The notes beneath the pieces are model-generated. The model worked only from the letters and a program-made list of their open reading frames with translations, had not been told where the DNA came from and did no database searches. DNA of 64,000 nucleotides from Parastagonospora avenae f. sp. tritici 18332-5 (lineage: Eukaryota > Ascomycota > Dothideomycetes > Pleosporales > Phaeosphaeriaceae): assembly GCA_022559985.1 (NCBI GenBank), contig JAFJTR010000004.1, positions 124,001 through 188,000 on the forward strand, read 5' to 3'. This document shows positions 11,685 through 22,155 of the stretch, one piece after another. A program made the position numbers and the translations under genes. Numbering within the stretch: position 1 is the stretch's first letter; each line of letters opens with the position of its first letter.

Positions 11685-13921
11685 CTACCGCTGCTCTCCA
11701 ACATCATCAGGCGCGATATCCTTGTCCACATCCAAACTGTCCCTCTTCTCCTTCTCCCTCGCCGGCGCCGCCCAATTCGGAAACGTAAACACAACCTTCT
11801 GCGCCCCGAGGCCTATCTGCACCGTACGCCGAACCTTGTCGTCCAAGGGCGGTGATGTCAACACCTTCGTCTCGACAAACAGATCATGCTCATTCGAACC
11901 CGCCTCTCCAGCAACCTGACCCTCATACACCGCGCCCCTCCTGCCCATCCCAAGCGGACTCTCAGGGCTAAACGGACGCATGGGAATCGGTGAATGCACT
12001 CGCACACCCTCTTCCTCCGATGCGTTCGTCCTCTGTTCCTTGTGCGTCAGTGTTCCCTCCGCCTCATCCTCAAGCGCGCCATCAAACAACTTCGCCATGG
12101 GATTCTTCGCGCGCACAAAGACAGATTTACGACTGCTGTCATTAGGCTCGCGCTTCGACCCAACGCGCAGGAACGTTTTGAAATCGCCGCTCCTCCGCCT
12201 CTCGCCCAGCGGCGAAACAGGCGGCGATTCGCCCGCAGGCCGCTGCCACGTCTTCAGCCGAGAAAACGACGTCGAAGTCGGGCTTGATCGCAGCAGCATA
12301 GTCGTGGGGCTTGCATCTTCCGTGGCAGCTACTGGAGTTGTCAAATCCGCGTCGAAATCGATCCACGGCGCGACGTCGCGGATTTTGGACGCTGTGCTGC
12401 CTGTGTGGCCGCTTCCCAAGGAGGCGCTGCTGAGCGATGGGGGTTTATGGCCGGGCACGAGCAATGTGCTGCCCTTGCGTGGCGAAAGGGCGAAGTAATC
12501 CTCCGCTGTTTGGTGGGATCCGGACGAGTGGAGGGCGAAGTAATCCTCCGCTGTTTGGTGGGATCCGGACGAGTGGAGGGCGATTGTGCGTCGGCTGTCC
12601 CGGAGGTCTTCGAAGTGGGCTTGTTCGAAAGTAGGGTAACAGAGAGAGAGGCCTTTGTCCGGGATCGTGGGTGTCGCGGGCCCAGGTAGTAAAGGTCTGA
12701 TCCTGTTCGGAGACGGGATTGGTGGAGCGATTTTGGTTGGGCTCTGGAGAGGGTTGATGCCGAGGTTTGTTGCGAGATCGACGATACGTTTGCCGTCGCG
12801 GTGGATTTTGCGGAGGCGCTTGTACTCCGTGTAGTCGTCGACTTCTGTGGCTGTGGGCCGGCAGGTGACTTCGGAAAAGGGAACTGGGTCGGTACGCTCG
12901 AAGCGGACTTCGAAGAGGATGTCGCCTTCTTTCCATTGTCCGGCTGTGTCGTTTACTTTTGCCTGGCGGATAGACCAGCCCTTGATGGAGAAACTGGGCA
13001 GTGTTAGTGATGCCCGTGATAGAGTATGCATGTGCTCTTACAGGCCATCATATCTGACACCCGCTTTGGGACCCCAGATGTTGTTCATGCTGTGGCTGCG
13101 TAGTACACGGATTGGGTCCCGACTTCGTGGAGTTGCTGCTGTCAGGCGAAACCTTCCCTTGTCGTGTTGAGAGGTGCGGTAAGTAAACGATTCTCCATGA
13201 GAAGCTTCGACTTCGCCCGTATCTTTCAGCACGAGAGCATATGCGCCATGCTTGTCGAACGTGGTGCCGCCTTCGACAGCCTCAAGCCCAATGATGCCTG
13301 CGTGGTGAGCGAAGAGTGTACTGATCCACCAACTGGTAGACAACATCAGCAAAGGCCCACTCCTCACTTGTGGGCGACTCACTCTCCAGGTCGGAAGCCA
13401 AGGTCGCCCAATCTGTGTGAGACCTTCGGGTGCAGTCTCTCTGGACATTGTTCGGACCATCGCTTCAGCAGTGCCTACTCGCTGTGGTCAGTCTAGCAAG
13501 TGAAGGCGGTGCTTTCATATCTCACCTCTTTCGAGTACTCAGTCGGACCAGCAATGCCCTCAAGCCGCCCACCTCGCCCATACATGAATGGATGCAGATT
13601 CTTCAACGGCCCGAACTTTTCCGTCCATATGGCAATGATTTTGTCGCAGTCGTCACATAGCCGGCTAGGCCAGCGAGTAGCCACGCCCGCGATGTCTTGA
13701 ACAGCAAAGTGAATGCCAGTGGCGCGGATGTCCAATGCCGTGATGTCTGTCGCGAGGCGGAGAGCGATAAACGCCTCGTGCAAGAAGAGGACGTCATCAG
13801 GCCGCAGAATGTTGGGGCCTTCACGAGCCACGAGCAGATCGAGTTCGTCGCGGACCCACTTGGCGAGGGCCTTCAGCCTGGGTCGTGTGAGATTGGCCAC
13901 CGGTGGACTGGAGGGGTACAT
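11685..13921 (-). CDS. SRA-YDG domain protein (candidate modified-cytosine reader)
   Basis: Four exons: 13921-13526, 13474-13383, 13332-13042 and 12993-11685 (695 aa), with introns of 51, 50 and 48 nt. Residues about 160-310 form an SRA-YDG domain: DWWISTLFAHHAGIIGLEAV, GGTTFDKHGAYALVLKD, FTYRTSQHDKGRFRLT, RDPIRVLRSHS, GPKAGVRYDGLFSIKGW and GDILFEVRFER. SRA domains in UHRF1 and SUVH proteins flip out 5-methylcytosine; in fungi the role is less known. The N-terminal 130 residues (ALDIRATGIHFAVQDIAGVA, RLCDDCDKII) form a separate helical region. The C-terminal 380 residues are Ser/Pro-rich and disordered-looking, with a perfect 15-residue duplication. No RING, PHD or SET domain is present. It is convergent with SPT20. 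Confidence 0.8.
12490..12579. repeat. Perfect 45-bp tandem duplication in coding sequence
   Basis: Two identical head-to-tail 45-bp units, 12490-12534 and 12535-12579, in the last exon of the SRA gene. The length is a multiple of three, so each copy adds 15 residues (core SSGSHQTAEDYFAL). Identity at every base suggests a recent event or a misassembly. Confidence 0.9.
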
Positions 13922-14216
13922 GGCGGCTCCAATCAGTCAGTATCATGTGGTAAACGGAACAAACGGTGTGAGAAGGTGAGGTTGGTTGAGAGAGGTCGGG
14001 GAGCAGGTCACACATGTGGAAAAATATGCACTGCACCGATGATCCTTCCTTGAGAGTGTAAGAACATATTGCACTTGCAACGACTGGGAGTCAATTAGAA
14101 AGCACGAAGGAGGGTGATACAACGAAAGAAGATAGGATGCTATTGCTTTCCGCCCACAGGTTGCGCTTGCTTGTCCGAGCTCAAAACGTAGCACAGTACC
14201 TTATTGTTGGTGTTAC

Positions 14217-16014
14217 TCAGACTTTACTGGTCTTGCGCTTTTTCTTTTTCCTCTTCTTCTTCTCACCTCCGGCAATTGTTTGCTGTGCCTTGTCCACGTC
14301 CATAGCCCCATCAACGTCGCTAAACCCCTCCCATTCATCGGCATCTGTATTAGCTTCTTCAGCAGTAGGGTCAGACTGTTCGCTGTCCTCGCAGACGAAA
14401 GCTGCAACGAAGAAGCCCATTGTGCCCTCATCAGTCCCTTTGTCGCATCGGATGCAAGCCTCCAGCACGTCCTGCTTTTGCGCCTCGTCTACCTCGCGAT
14501 CAAGCTTGCCATCTTCCCACACTCCCCGTCTATTCCATTTCTGCATGCCCTCAACTTGGCGTTCTCTTTTCAAGATCTTCCAGCCTCGCTTATTGGCGAT
14601 GGACGAAGCCAATGCTTGAAACACTACGCCTTCATTTTCTTCAAAGTGAATCGAGCAGGTTGAGTAGGTGATTTTGTGTGCCGAAGCGAAGCGCATAGCG
14701 TGCGTCAATATGTGAAGCTGGAAGTTCGACAACGTGTCGAGGCGTTCGGTGAGCTTGTCCTCTGCGGGTGTTTCTTCTGGCGTCGTCGCATCGTCTAGGT
14801 CCACAGCCAACGTGGCAGGCTCGGCGACATTGCTCTTCTCGTCATCCCTCTTCCGCTTTTTACCTTTGCTGGTCTTCTGAGAACCCACAGCGGTAGGGCT
14901 TGATACAGGGAGGTGTATTTTTATGCCGTCGTCACGACCAACAATTCCCGTCCCTGAGCAGCTGGGGTCAAGCACAATCGCTCCGACATTGGCGAACTCA
15001 TTAGAGTGGGGCTTAGCCGCTAGGAAGTCACTGGCACCTTTGATGGAGACAATGCTGTCCGCTGAGGCAAGTTTCACCATCTTCTGTAGTGTAGTAGTCC
15101 GCTTTTCATCCCGCTCAAATGCTACGACCTTTTGGCCTTCACCCGAGCCGTTCAGGCCTGATACTATGGCTGCCAGATGAGTTGTCTTGTTTCCAGGTGC
15201 AGCGCAGCCGTCTATGACATGTCCATCGTCGGCTGAAAGGTCGAGCAGGTAGGCAGGGAAGCAGGATGCCTTGTCTTGGAAGATAATATGTCCCTTTTCG
15301 TACGCGTCATTTCGACCCAGGTTGATCCTCGATGGGAGAGCAAGTAGATTCGGGATGTTGGGGTCCTCGTAGTATACTTTTGTCGATGCTCGTGCTGCCA
15401 GCACTTCCGGCAAGCTATCCGCTTTCTTGAACCCGGCAAATGTCGTCTTGAGTTGGTCGTCCAATGTCGTCTTGATTGTGTTCACTCGAACCCATCGCGG
15501 GTGTCGAGCCGCCTTGTGGTCATGGTCGTCGTCCTCGAGTTCGCCATTGCTGACGGCTTCCTTGAACGCCGCCAGTGTAGCATGGCCATAGCGTATTCTT
15601 GCTTTTGTGAACTCAGCGCTTAGGCGAGCTTTATGCCTGGTGATTGCGAGTTTGAGGACGTGATTTGCAGCCGCTGCGACGCCACCTTTCGCGATGAGGA
15701 GATCGTGCGTGAGGAGCAGCGCGAGGATTGGTGTGAGCTGAGAAACGGTTAGTCTTCCTTTGAACAAAATGCGCACAGTAATCATAGAGCTTCATCATTC
15801 ATCATTTGCATACCTTCTTCTCCTCGGCCAATACGCCAGTCTTCTCAATGACATCCTTCAGCACCACGGACCATTTCGACGCCTCTGCGATGAGCGCGAA
15901 AATCTGCCCAGGCGAGCTTTTCAGGTCCTTCTTCGTGAAGAGGCGCGACTTGAGCGATCCGCCAGTATTTTCGGCATTCGCAAGAATTGCGGCTGCCTCG
16001 TAGTAGAGAGACAT
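14217..16014 (-). CDS. RCM1: 25S rRNA cytosine-C5 methyltransferase (NSUN5/Rcm1 family)
   Basis: Exons 16014-15814 and 15737-14217 (573 aa), 76-nt intron with GACTAAC branch point. The start MSLYYEAAAILA is the family's conserved N-terminus, so the longer non-ATG frame upstream is ignored. The NOL1/NOP2/Sun core follows: RWVRVNTIKTT, IIFQDKASCFPAYLLD, AdoMet motif DGCAAPGNKTTHLA, first cysteine motif DPSCSGTG, and the nucleophilic cysteine in ITYSTCSIHFEENE. Rcm1 methylates a cytosine in the large-subunit rRNA in the nucleolus. A charged insert with nuclear-type Lys/Arg clusters (GKKRKRDDEK) lies between the two cysteine motifs, and the tail ends in a Lys-rich run, both fitting nucleolar localisation. 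Confidence 0.9.
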
Positions 16015-16613
16015 TGCAGCTGCATGCTGGAGCCGAATAATAATTTCTTGGAGCTGAACGAACGCGTCCGAGCTTCCTCCAATCGCGTCGCGCTGACCTC
16101 CGCTCCGCCGCACCTTCACCAACACCACAGTCCTCCTCCATTGTTCTGTTTATGCGCAATGTAGTATGGACATAAGATTCAGCATTTACTTGTCACTCAA
16201 AGCAATCACGTTTTGAGCGCTCCATTGTGGTTGTATCACGCCCCGCGCGAATGACGTAAAGCATCTGAGCCATATGGCCCGGAACGCTAATTCCACGGTC
16301 AGAGAGTACAACCACATGGGCTTGACTGCCACGTACCAAATCTCGCCATCAAGAAGAAACCCGTCATTCGCTTCTAACGTGGGACTGGTGCGGCTTTTGT
16401 TTCCTCAAGACAGTGGGGAAATCACGTCGCCAGCTCAGAAGTTACAGCGACGGACACATCTATTTGCCAACTATACCTAACTATAACGCCAAAGTCTATA
16501 TCTCATGAGCAGCGAAGCTCCCCATCCTTTCTAAAATCGTACCATACATGTCTTCATTATCCATCAGCGTGCCCCTCGTCCCCGCCGTCGCGCACCCATC
16601 ATCCCTACCATAA
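16015..16613. other. Intergenic, nothing recognised
   Basis: About 600 bp between the 5' side of RCM1 and the 3' end of the membrane-protein gene. No supported feature. Confidence 0.5.
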
Positions 16614-17406
16614 TCATCCTATGCACGTACTCATCTTCGCATTCGTATACACCGTTCCACACTTATACGGATCCAGACACCCATTATAATCTTCACAGAC
16701 GTATCCTGGGCATCCCCAGAGGGCCGACCCGCAACATGTCGCCGACGCGCTGTGGTATGAGTAGCAGAGCCCTTCGGCGCAGTCGGTATTGGCCTTGCAG
16801 CTAGACCCTGGAGCTATCTTCGCTTCAGCCGTGATAGCTGCTTGATTGGCCTTGCTTGTGACGCGACGCAGTGTGGTCGCTAGGGTGGGTGTTGGACTCA
16901 TGGCGGGCGTCGGTGTAGGCGTGTTCGCAGAGGCAGGCTCGGCGGCTTGTGCTGGAGAGGCTTCGGTACTCGCTTTAGTGGGTCTTGGTAGGTTCGCCGT
17001 GGCTGATTGCGAACTGTCCAATGTCCACGATGTCGGAGTAGCTGTAGGGGTGGCTGATTCGCTGACTGTAGAGAGTGCCTAGAGACTTTAACATACAGCT
17101 GCCTATATCGACCAAGCGACTTACGAGATTGTTGAGTACTGGGTTTGTGTTATTTCCAGTACGGCTGGAAAGATAAGTGGACAGGAAAACAACCAGGCCA
17201 AGGATAAATAAGGCGCAAACACTGATGGACTTCCAGTTGTCCTTGAGGTGTACGACGGCCTTGTTATGGTTGTCAGCCCGGTTGAATTGATTGTCGTTGT
17301 TGTTTCGTTCGTTGCTTTCATGTCTTGGGCCGTTTCCAACGTTCATTTGGCCGTTAGGGTGCACCACATTGTGGTCACTCTCGACATCTGGACCAGGTGT
17401 GCTCAT
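16614..17406 (-). CDS. Single-pass membrane protein with ten-cysteine C-terminal domain
   Basis: Exons 17406-17125 and 17078-16614 (248 aa) over a 46-nt intron (GTAAGT...CTCTAG). An Asn/His-rich hydrophilic N-terminus of 58 residues precedes one membrane span at about 60-79 (SISVCALFILGLVVFLSTYL). After it comes a Thr/Pro/Ser/Ala-rich stalk of about 80 residues and a compact domain with ten cysteines (SSCKANTDCAEGLCYS, TCCGSALWGCPGYVC, NGCLDPYKC, STCIG). With no signal peptide, a type II orientation with the Cys knot outside the cell or in the secretory lumen is most likely. I do not recognise the family; the pattern resembles small carbohydrate-binding or defence-type knots but that is only analogy. 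Confidence 0.65.
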
Positions 17407-18186
17407 CGTGAAGTGGGAGTCTCAGCCTACGCAAGAGAACGAAGAAGGGATGCAACAGATGTCGGTAAGCATTGCCAGGCGAAGGGTTTAGTCGTACTTT
17501 GGTTTGACCTGAAATCAAGGGAGTTCGACAAGGGGGCGGCTTCGAGTGGCCGCTTGGTGCTCGCCCTCCTTGACACGGATGACCGCCGCGAATGTAATTT
17601 TACATCAAACTTGGCGATCTTTGGGCTCCTGTGTTCGTCGAGCATACCGTCACAAGAGCGCTTGCATCTACTGTTCATGACAGACAGATACTCTTCGTTG
17701 TGTCGATCGAGCCTTGCCATCTACAATCAATTGTACAACCCTAGGTATTTTTGGGTTGGGGGCGATGCGCGTTTGAGGAAGGCTATGTGTTCGCCCCCGG
17801 TGGTCGCAGTGATATATTAAACCAGGCAATTGCCTGTGCGATCATGGCCTAGTCCCTCAACCTTGCTCCTCTGAGTGTCCAGTTCGCCTGATGTTCAGCC
17901 TTGCCAGGCATCAGGGGTGCAGTACATCTATACCTTCCGGTGAGCCTGCGGGTCACGACTAGCACTATGGGACTCTCCGAAAGCCACTGCAACACTGTAT
18001 GTACTGCTATCGCCTAGATAGTCCACAAGACGCTCGTTGGTGTTTGATAGTTCAGCTGTCCCCGCGTCCGGCGAGTAGCCACTAAGGTGTGACTCTACCA
18101 CACCACCATTGATTGAGGGCGTAGAACTCGGCTTGTAGCCGGCATACATCCATTTATCCATGATTACTCCAGGGATTCGAACATCG
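17407..18186. other. Intergenic, nothing firmly recognised
   Basis: About 780 bp. A minus-strand frame 17928-18260 is open but overlaps the relic described next and shows no family features. Confidence 0.4.
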
Positions 18187-18595
18187 GATGATATTGCGGG
18201 GGCGGCGAGTGCCCAGGTGTCTCTCGCTTGAGGTATATAGCTTTGCCTTATTCTACTCAAGAGTTACTCACTGCCCACCAGGCTACCACTCAAAACCGCC
18301 AAGTGTCTCGTACCAAGATATCAGATGTAACGACCCGTACATCCGATACTTATCAAGATTTCAGGGCTGGCGTGCCAGATCCTTTACCGGTTGAACCCAA
18401 AGCAATTTCTTGGCTACAATTGGATAGCACCTGGGCACTTACCAGACAGAATAGAATCGATTCTGCTTTCGAGACATTCGACAATTACCGAGAATAGCTA
18501 AATTTGCATCCTCTTAGGCGAAAAACGACGCAATCAACGCAATCGGAACTACCTTCGACGATCAAGAGACACACTCTCCCCAAATCTTCAAAGCC
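18187..18595 (+). pseudogene. Decayed 5' half of a fungal N-domain gene, paralogue of the gene at 19869
   Basis: Three short blocks in order resemble the intact gene downstream but lie in different frames. First, GATGATATTGCG... reads DDIAGAASAQVSLA, then after a shift EVYSFALFY (compare EIVSGIASISQIAVYSLSSV). Second, TWALTRQNRIDSAFETFDN matches WTPLIRQDELKSSFEALGN. Third, after an in-frame TAG at 18495-18497, LNLHPL matches LLHLHV. The two genes even share the 10-mer GGTATATAGC at the matching place. The stop and frame changes make this half non-functional unless unusual splicing rescues it. The similarity was judged by eye and the identity is modest, so homology rather than exact decay history is the safer claim. 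Confidence 0.5.
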
Positions 18596-19108
18596 ATGCC
18601 CGCGGCACCACGCGCAAAGGTTGTGGCCAACAACAATCGTATCAGCGGTTATTCAGATGTGGGAAACGGACATGATGCCAAGATTATGCCAGACATCGAG
18701 ACTAGTGGAAATATCGTGCCAGTAGGCGGGACTGTGTTCACGGCCAACGCGAACCAGAACTCTGAACAAACGATTCATGACATACACATTCGACAGACGG
18801 CAGGTCAGCAGTCAAGTACGACACAACAGCCAAACCACCACCAGCGAACTACCACGACCTATCGGGTAGCCTCCAATCAGGCTCTGGCAGTGGGTTCATA
18901 TACGACGACCACTAGTACGACAGGCTTTGTTGGCGGTATTCCAAATGCACAGCCAGAAATACACAAGGGACGGGAATACCAGCTCGACCACAGACGCCAA
19001 CAGTCAGACACAGTCGACTCGAGATATGGTTCTCAGAAGGGCGACCTGAACGAAAAGTACAAGTGGAAGAAGTATTGGTTTAGTTCTGATAGGCAGTCGG
19101 GAACCTAG
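18596..19108 (+). CDS. Gln/Thr/Asn-rich ORF, C-terminal half of a decayed N-domain gene
   Basis: A 170-residue open frame starting MPAAPRAK at 18596. Residues 4-22 (APRAKVVANNNRISG...V.G) match residues 151-172 of the neighbouring intact protein, and the later piece NANQNSEQTIHDI...GQQS matches GNKNEMSGEQIMEIVGQQS there. The remainder is rich in Gln, Thr and Asn (TTTTYRVASNQALAVGSYTTTTSTT) and ends in a basic YKWKKYW segment. It may be the surviving 3' part of the decayed upstream gene, or an independent short protein that keeps only the motif and tail. Whether it is expressed is unknown. Confidence 0.4.
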   Translation: MPAAPRAKVVANNNRISGYSDVGNGHDAKIMPDIETSGNIVPVGGTVFTANANQNSEQTIHDIHIRQTAGQQSSTTQQPNHHQRTTTTYRVASNQALAVGSYTTTTSTTGFVGGIPNAQPEIHKGREYQLDHRRQQSDTVDSRYGSQKGDLNEKYKWKKYWFSSDRQSGT

Positions 19109-19868
19109 ATGATTCAGCACCATCACCGAGCTAATGGTGGCTTCATCCCCCTGTCATTCAAATCAGCAGGGTTTCATAGGTATCCAGAAGTCTCGCGCAG
19201 TTTCGCGATAGTATATGTCGCAATGCTTTCCTTCCATTGAATGTGTTGCAAATTAGCTCTTTTGATAAGTAATATGCCTTCTGTTCATGATGTCCACACA
19301 CAAATACCTACGTGATACCTACCTATGGTAGCGACGCGCAAATTCTCTGCTCAGCCATCCATGATGGCAAATGATGAATGAAAAGAGGAAACATGACGAC
19401 AGCGTTTCTCTGTCAGCGCAATACGATAAGAATCTGCTAAGCTTACCTCCTATGGTGGTTTCCAACCGTGGAAGAAGCATGCCAGGTTTATCGCAACACA
19501 GTATCACACCCGTGGCTAGCACTAAGGCCTCAATCTTGAAAGGCTGTAGAATCCGTACATGCATACACGAATGGCTCGGCTTTGCCAAATCAACAGACTA
19601 GATGAGCCCGGTGAGCAGCTGTGTAAGCCTCGTTGGGCACTAGTTCGGATTTGTGACCACAACGACTGGCTGACATGCGTTTTGTAGCCATCATCCATGC
19701 GCCTCTGGTGCACGAAACTCCAAGGATCAAACATGATCAGCCTGTAGGCGCCCCTCAGCATGAAATATAACGCAACCATTACCTGCCAGTGAGTGACAAA
19801 TATCTGGATTTCTGCTCGCGCAAATACTCCGCTTTCCGGTTATTCCAGTATCTGTCTTGTTTTAGCAG
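19109..19868. other. Spacer between the two N-domain paralogues
   Basis: About 760 bp, no feature recognised. Contains the promoter of the intact gene. Confidence 0.4.
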
Positions 19869-20751
19869 ATGATGGAAATAGTTTCCGGCATTGCGAGCAT
19901 TTCTCAAATCGCGGTATATAGCCTCTCGTCCGTACGCTATTTGCAGCAGCTCTACATTGAACTCAAAAACTCCAGGGCTGCTTACCGCAACGAAGAAGCG
20001 AACGTGTGCCTGCTCCTGCACGTCGTGAAGGGACTTTCAGACCAGGGTGTTGCTGATAGCGACCCCATTCTTCCTGTTCTGCTGGACATTTGCAGGCTCG
20101 CTTGCGAAATCTTACATCTCCTTCAGCCCCGACGGCTTCTTGGGATCAACTGGACGCCTCTGATAAGACAAGACGAGCTGAAATCGTCTTTTGAAGCGCT
20201 AGGCAATAACCAGAAACTGTTGCACTTGCACGTCTCTGGAGAAACACTCAAAGCAATTCGGACAAGGTTTTCGAGACAAGGATCAGATTTCAGCCTTGCT
20301 TCCACACTTGTAATGACCGCCCCGCGTTCAAAGGTATCAAGTCCCTATTCAAACCTAAAGTGATGTCGCATTACTGACTGGCCATGCTCAGTTCACTTGC
20401 AACAACAATAAGATCAGAGGGGTTCAAGAAGTTCTTTGTGGGTACACAGTTCTACCTAGCGAGGCTGAAATCAACGACAACGATGTGGCGTTAGGAGCCG
20501 TCCATCGAGCAGGCAATAAGAACGAAATGTCGGGAGAGCAGATTATGGAAATCGTGGGTCAGCAGTCTATACCCAAGCCGGAGAAAGCAGCGAGTGATTC
20601 GGCGGAACAAGATGTCAGCTGTATCGCTGGCCAAGCTTTACATCAGGGCGCCGTAGGGGGCGGGGTTATGATAAACGCGATTTTCGCCAGGGGACGGACG
20701 GAGGAATCTGAACTCATGAGAAACAAACGACTCCAGCATTTCGGAGGTTGA
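19869..20751 (+). CDS. Fungal N-domain (NLR-like helical domain) protein with NNN motif
   Basis: Exons 19869-20333 and 20392-20751 (274 aa); the 58-nt intron (GTATCA...GCTCAG) has a TACTGAC-like branch point. Residues 1-130 look like the helical fungal N-terminal domain found ahead of STAND/NACHT proteins: MEIVSGIASISQIAVYSLSS, VRYLQQLYIELKNSRAAYRN, LLLHVVKGLSDQ, LLDICRLACEILHLLQP, INWTPLIRQ. No NTP-binding or repeat domain follows. Instead the exon junction creates APRSK-FTCNNNKIRGVQEV, shared with the neighbour upstream, and then a Gly/Ser/Gln-rich tail (ALHQGAVGGGVMINAIF). Stand-alone N-domains with a short tail motif can act as cell-death effectors triggered by amyloid templating; applying this here is inference. 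A second ATG at 19872 could also serve. Confidence 0.65.
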
Positions 20752-20886
20752 CACAACTGTTGTTAACTGCACACTTCGCTCATTTACATCACTGAACGCT
20801 TGCGCAACGAGGTCAGAAGTGGGTGTCTTGCGCCGCGCTTAATAGTGGCTCTCGCAATAGCATCATACACACATGTTGGAACGAAT

Positions 20887-22155
20887 TTAAATCGGCGGCG
20901 GTGCCAAATCTAGTCCTTCAACCTGCAACTTGAACTGATCGCTTCTTGAGTAGCTCCCCGCAGCATCGAAGTCGAGCCGCCCCCTCTCACAGTCCTCCAA
21001 ATCAATCTCAACAGTAAGCAGCTCGTCCTCGGCCTCCCAGAGCGGCCCGCAAAGAACTTCGCCAAGTGGTGAGATTATGCAGGAGCCTCCGCGAGAGACA
21101 AACTCCTCGCCATCCGCTGACGAACTCTGTTCGGGCGCTGCTGAGTTTTGGAAGGGATTGGTATTAAGCGCATCAGTCACTGCCGGAGACTCGATGGCGG
21201 AGGAATCAGTGTTTGACTGTTGGGCATCCTTGTGATCTATGATTGGTATGCATATTTCGTTGCCATCTTCCGTCTTGCAGATGGTGCTCTTTCTCCTTCC
21301 GCCGCTCGTGACTGATGGTTTTGGTCCCTCGTTTCCCACTGCGCCGTTCGTTGTGGAGATGTTACTTTCTGCCTTCTTTGCACCAATGATCCATTCTGGT
21401 AGATGCTTCTTCTTCACGCACTGATTTGCGCTGACGACGAAACATCTCCCTTCGCATCCAACGGTGCGCATCAATGATTCCCATGTATCCCTGGCATCAG
21501 CCGTGGGCGCGAACCAGAGATTGACGTTCTGGCTGTACAAACTCTGTCTCAGCATGGGCATGTAGTTCTCCCAACAGATGACAGAGCCCATCGTAAGCTT
21601 CACACCCTTTATCTCTGTCGTAACAGCGCGTAGCGTGGATGCAGTACCTTGGCCCCAGATTAAGCGTTCTGAGCCAGTCGGCATGAGCTTACGCCTCTTG
21701 CCCAGTATACCAAGTTTTGGGCAGACGAAGACAGCGGCACAGTACAGTGTGCCGGCACATCGCTCGACTAGCCCAGTGACAACGAAGATGCCAGTCTCCC
21801 TCGCAATGCGCTCAAGCTCCTCACGAGTGCCATCTCCGCGATATGCCTTCGCTCTCGGTAGCTCCAGCTTCTTCTCGACCCAGTCTTTGCCGGCTCCAGC
21901 CGGTGTATCTCCCATGTCTACTGCATCGTGGAAGTAGTGCAGGAATTGCTCACGGCCTTCAGGAGCGCGTGCGCCAACTGCCGCGCCGAAGCTGCATGTT
22001 CGCGGATAGCCACCGAGATAGGCTTCGGGGAAGAGTATGATGTCTACGCCTTGTGAAGCGGCACGTTGAGTTGCTTCTTCAAGCGCTTGCAGGGTTTCGG
22101 CGGTTGTTGCGAGGGTACGTGCCTGCGCAGACGCGACTTTGAGCTTCTGGGGCAT
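20887..22155 (-). CDS. Nitrilase-superfamily hydrolase (aliphatic nitrilase/cyanide hydratase type)
   Basis: A single-exon 422-residue protein. The catalytic triad is visible: Glu44 in LFPEAYLGGYPR, Lys156 in GKRRKLMPTGSERLIWGQG and Cys194 in GSVICWENYMPMLR. The family hydrolyses nitriles to acids and ammonia, often as spiral oligomers in the cytosol. Between the core strand ending at HLPEWIIGAK (260) and SRGGSCIISPLGEVLCGP (354) sits about 95 residues of Ser/Thr/Asn-rich, low-order sequence, which makes the protein longer than most relatives (310-360 aa). The start ATG immediately precedes KLKVASAQ, the usual first strand. Exact substrate cannot be read from sequence. Confidence 0.9.
   Translation of the reverse strand: MPQKLKVASAQARTLATTAETLQALEEATQRAASQGVDIILFPEAYLGGYPRTCSFGAAVGARAPEGREQFLHYFHDAVDMGDTPAGAGKDWVEKKLELPRAKAYRGDGTREELERIARETGIFVVTGLVERCAGTLYCAAVFVCPKLGILGKRRKLMPTGSERLIWGQGTASTLRAVTTEIKGVKLTMGSVICWENYMPMLRQSLYSQNVNLWFAPTADARDTWESLMRTVGCEGRCFVVSANQCVKKKHLPEWIIGAKKAESNISTTNGAVGNEGPKPSVTSGGRRKSTICKTEDGNEICIPIIDHKDAQQSNTDSSAIESPAVTDALNTNPFQNSAAPEQSSSADGEEFVSRGGSCIISPLGEVLCGPLWEAEDELLTVEIDLEDCERGRLDFDAAGSYSRSDQFKLQVEGLDLAPPPI

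Noticed and set aside
13333..13474. Apparent double frameshift in the SRA gene
   Set aside because: Two open alternative frames looked protein-like, but introns of 51 and 50 nt with good splice signals give one continuous reading into the SRA domain.
17928..18260. 110-codon minus-strand ORF
   Set aside because: It is antisense to the N-domain relic and has no recognisable motif.
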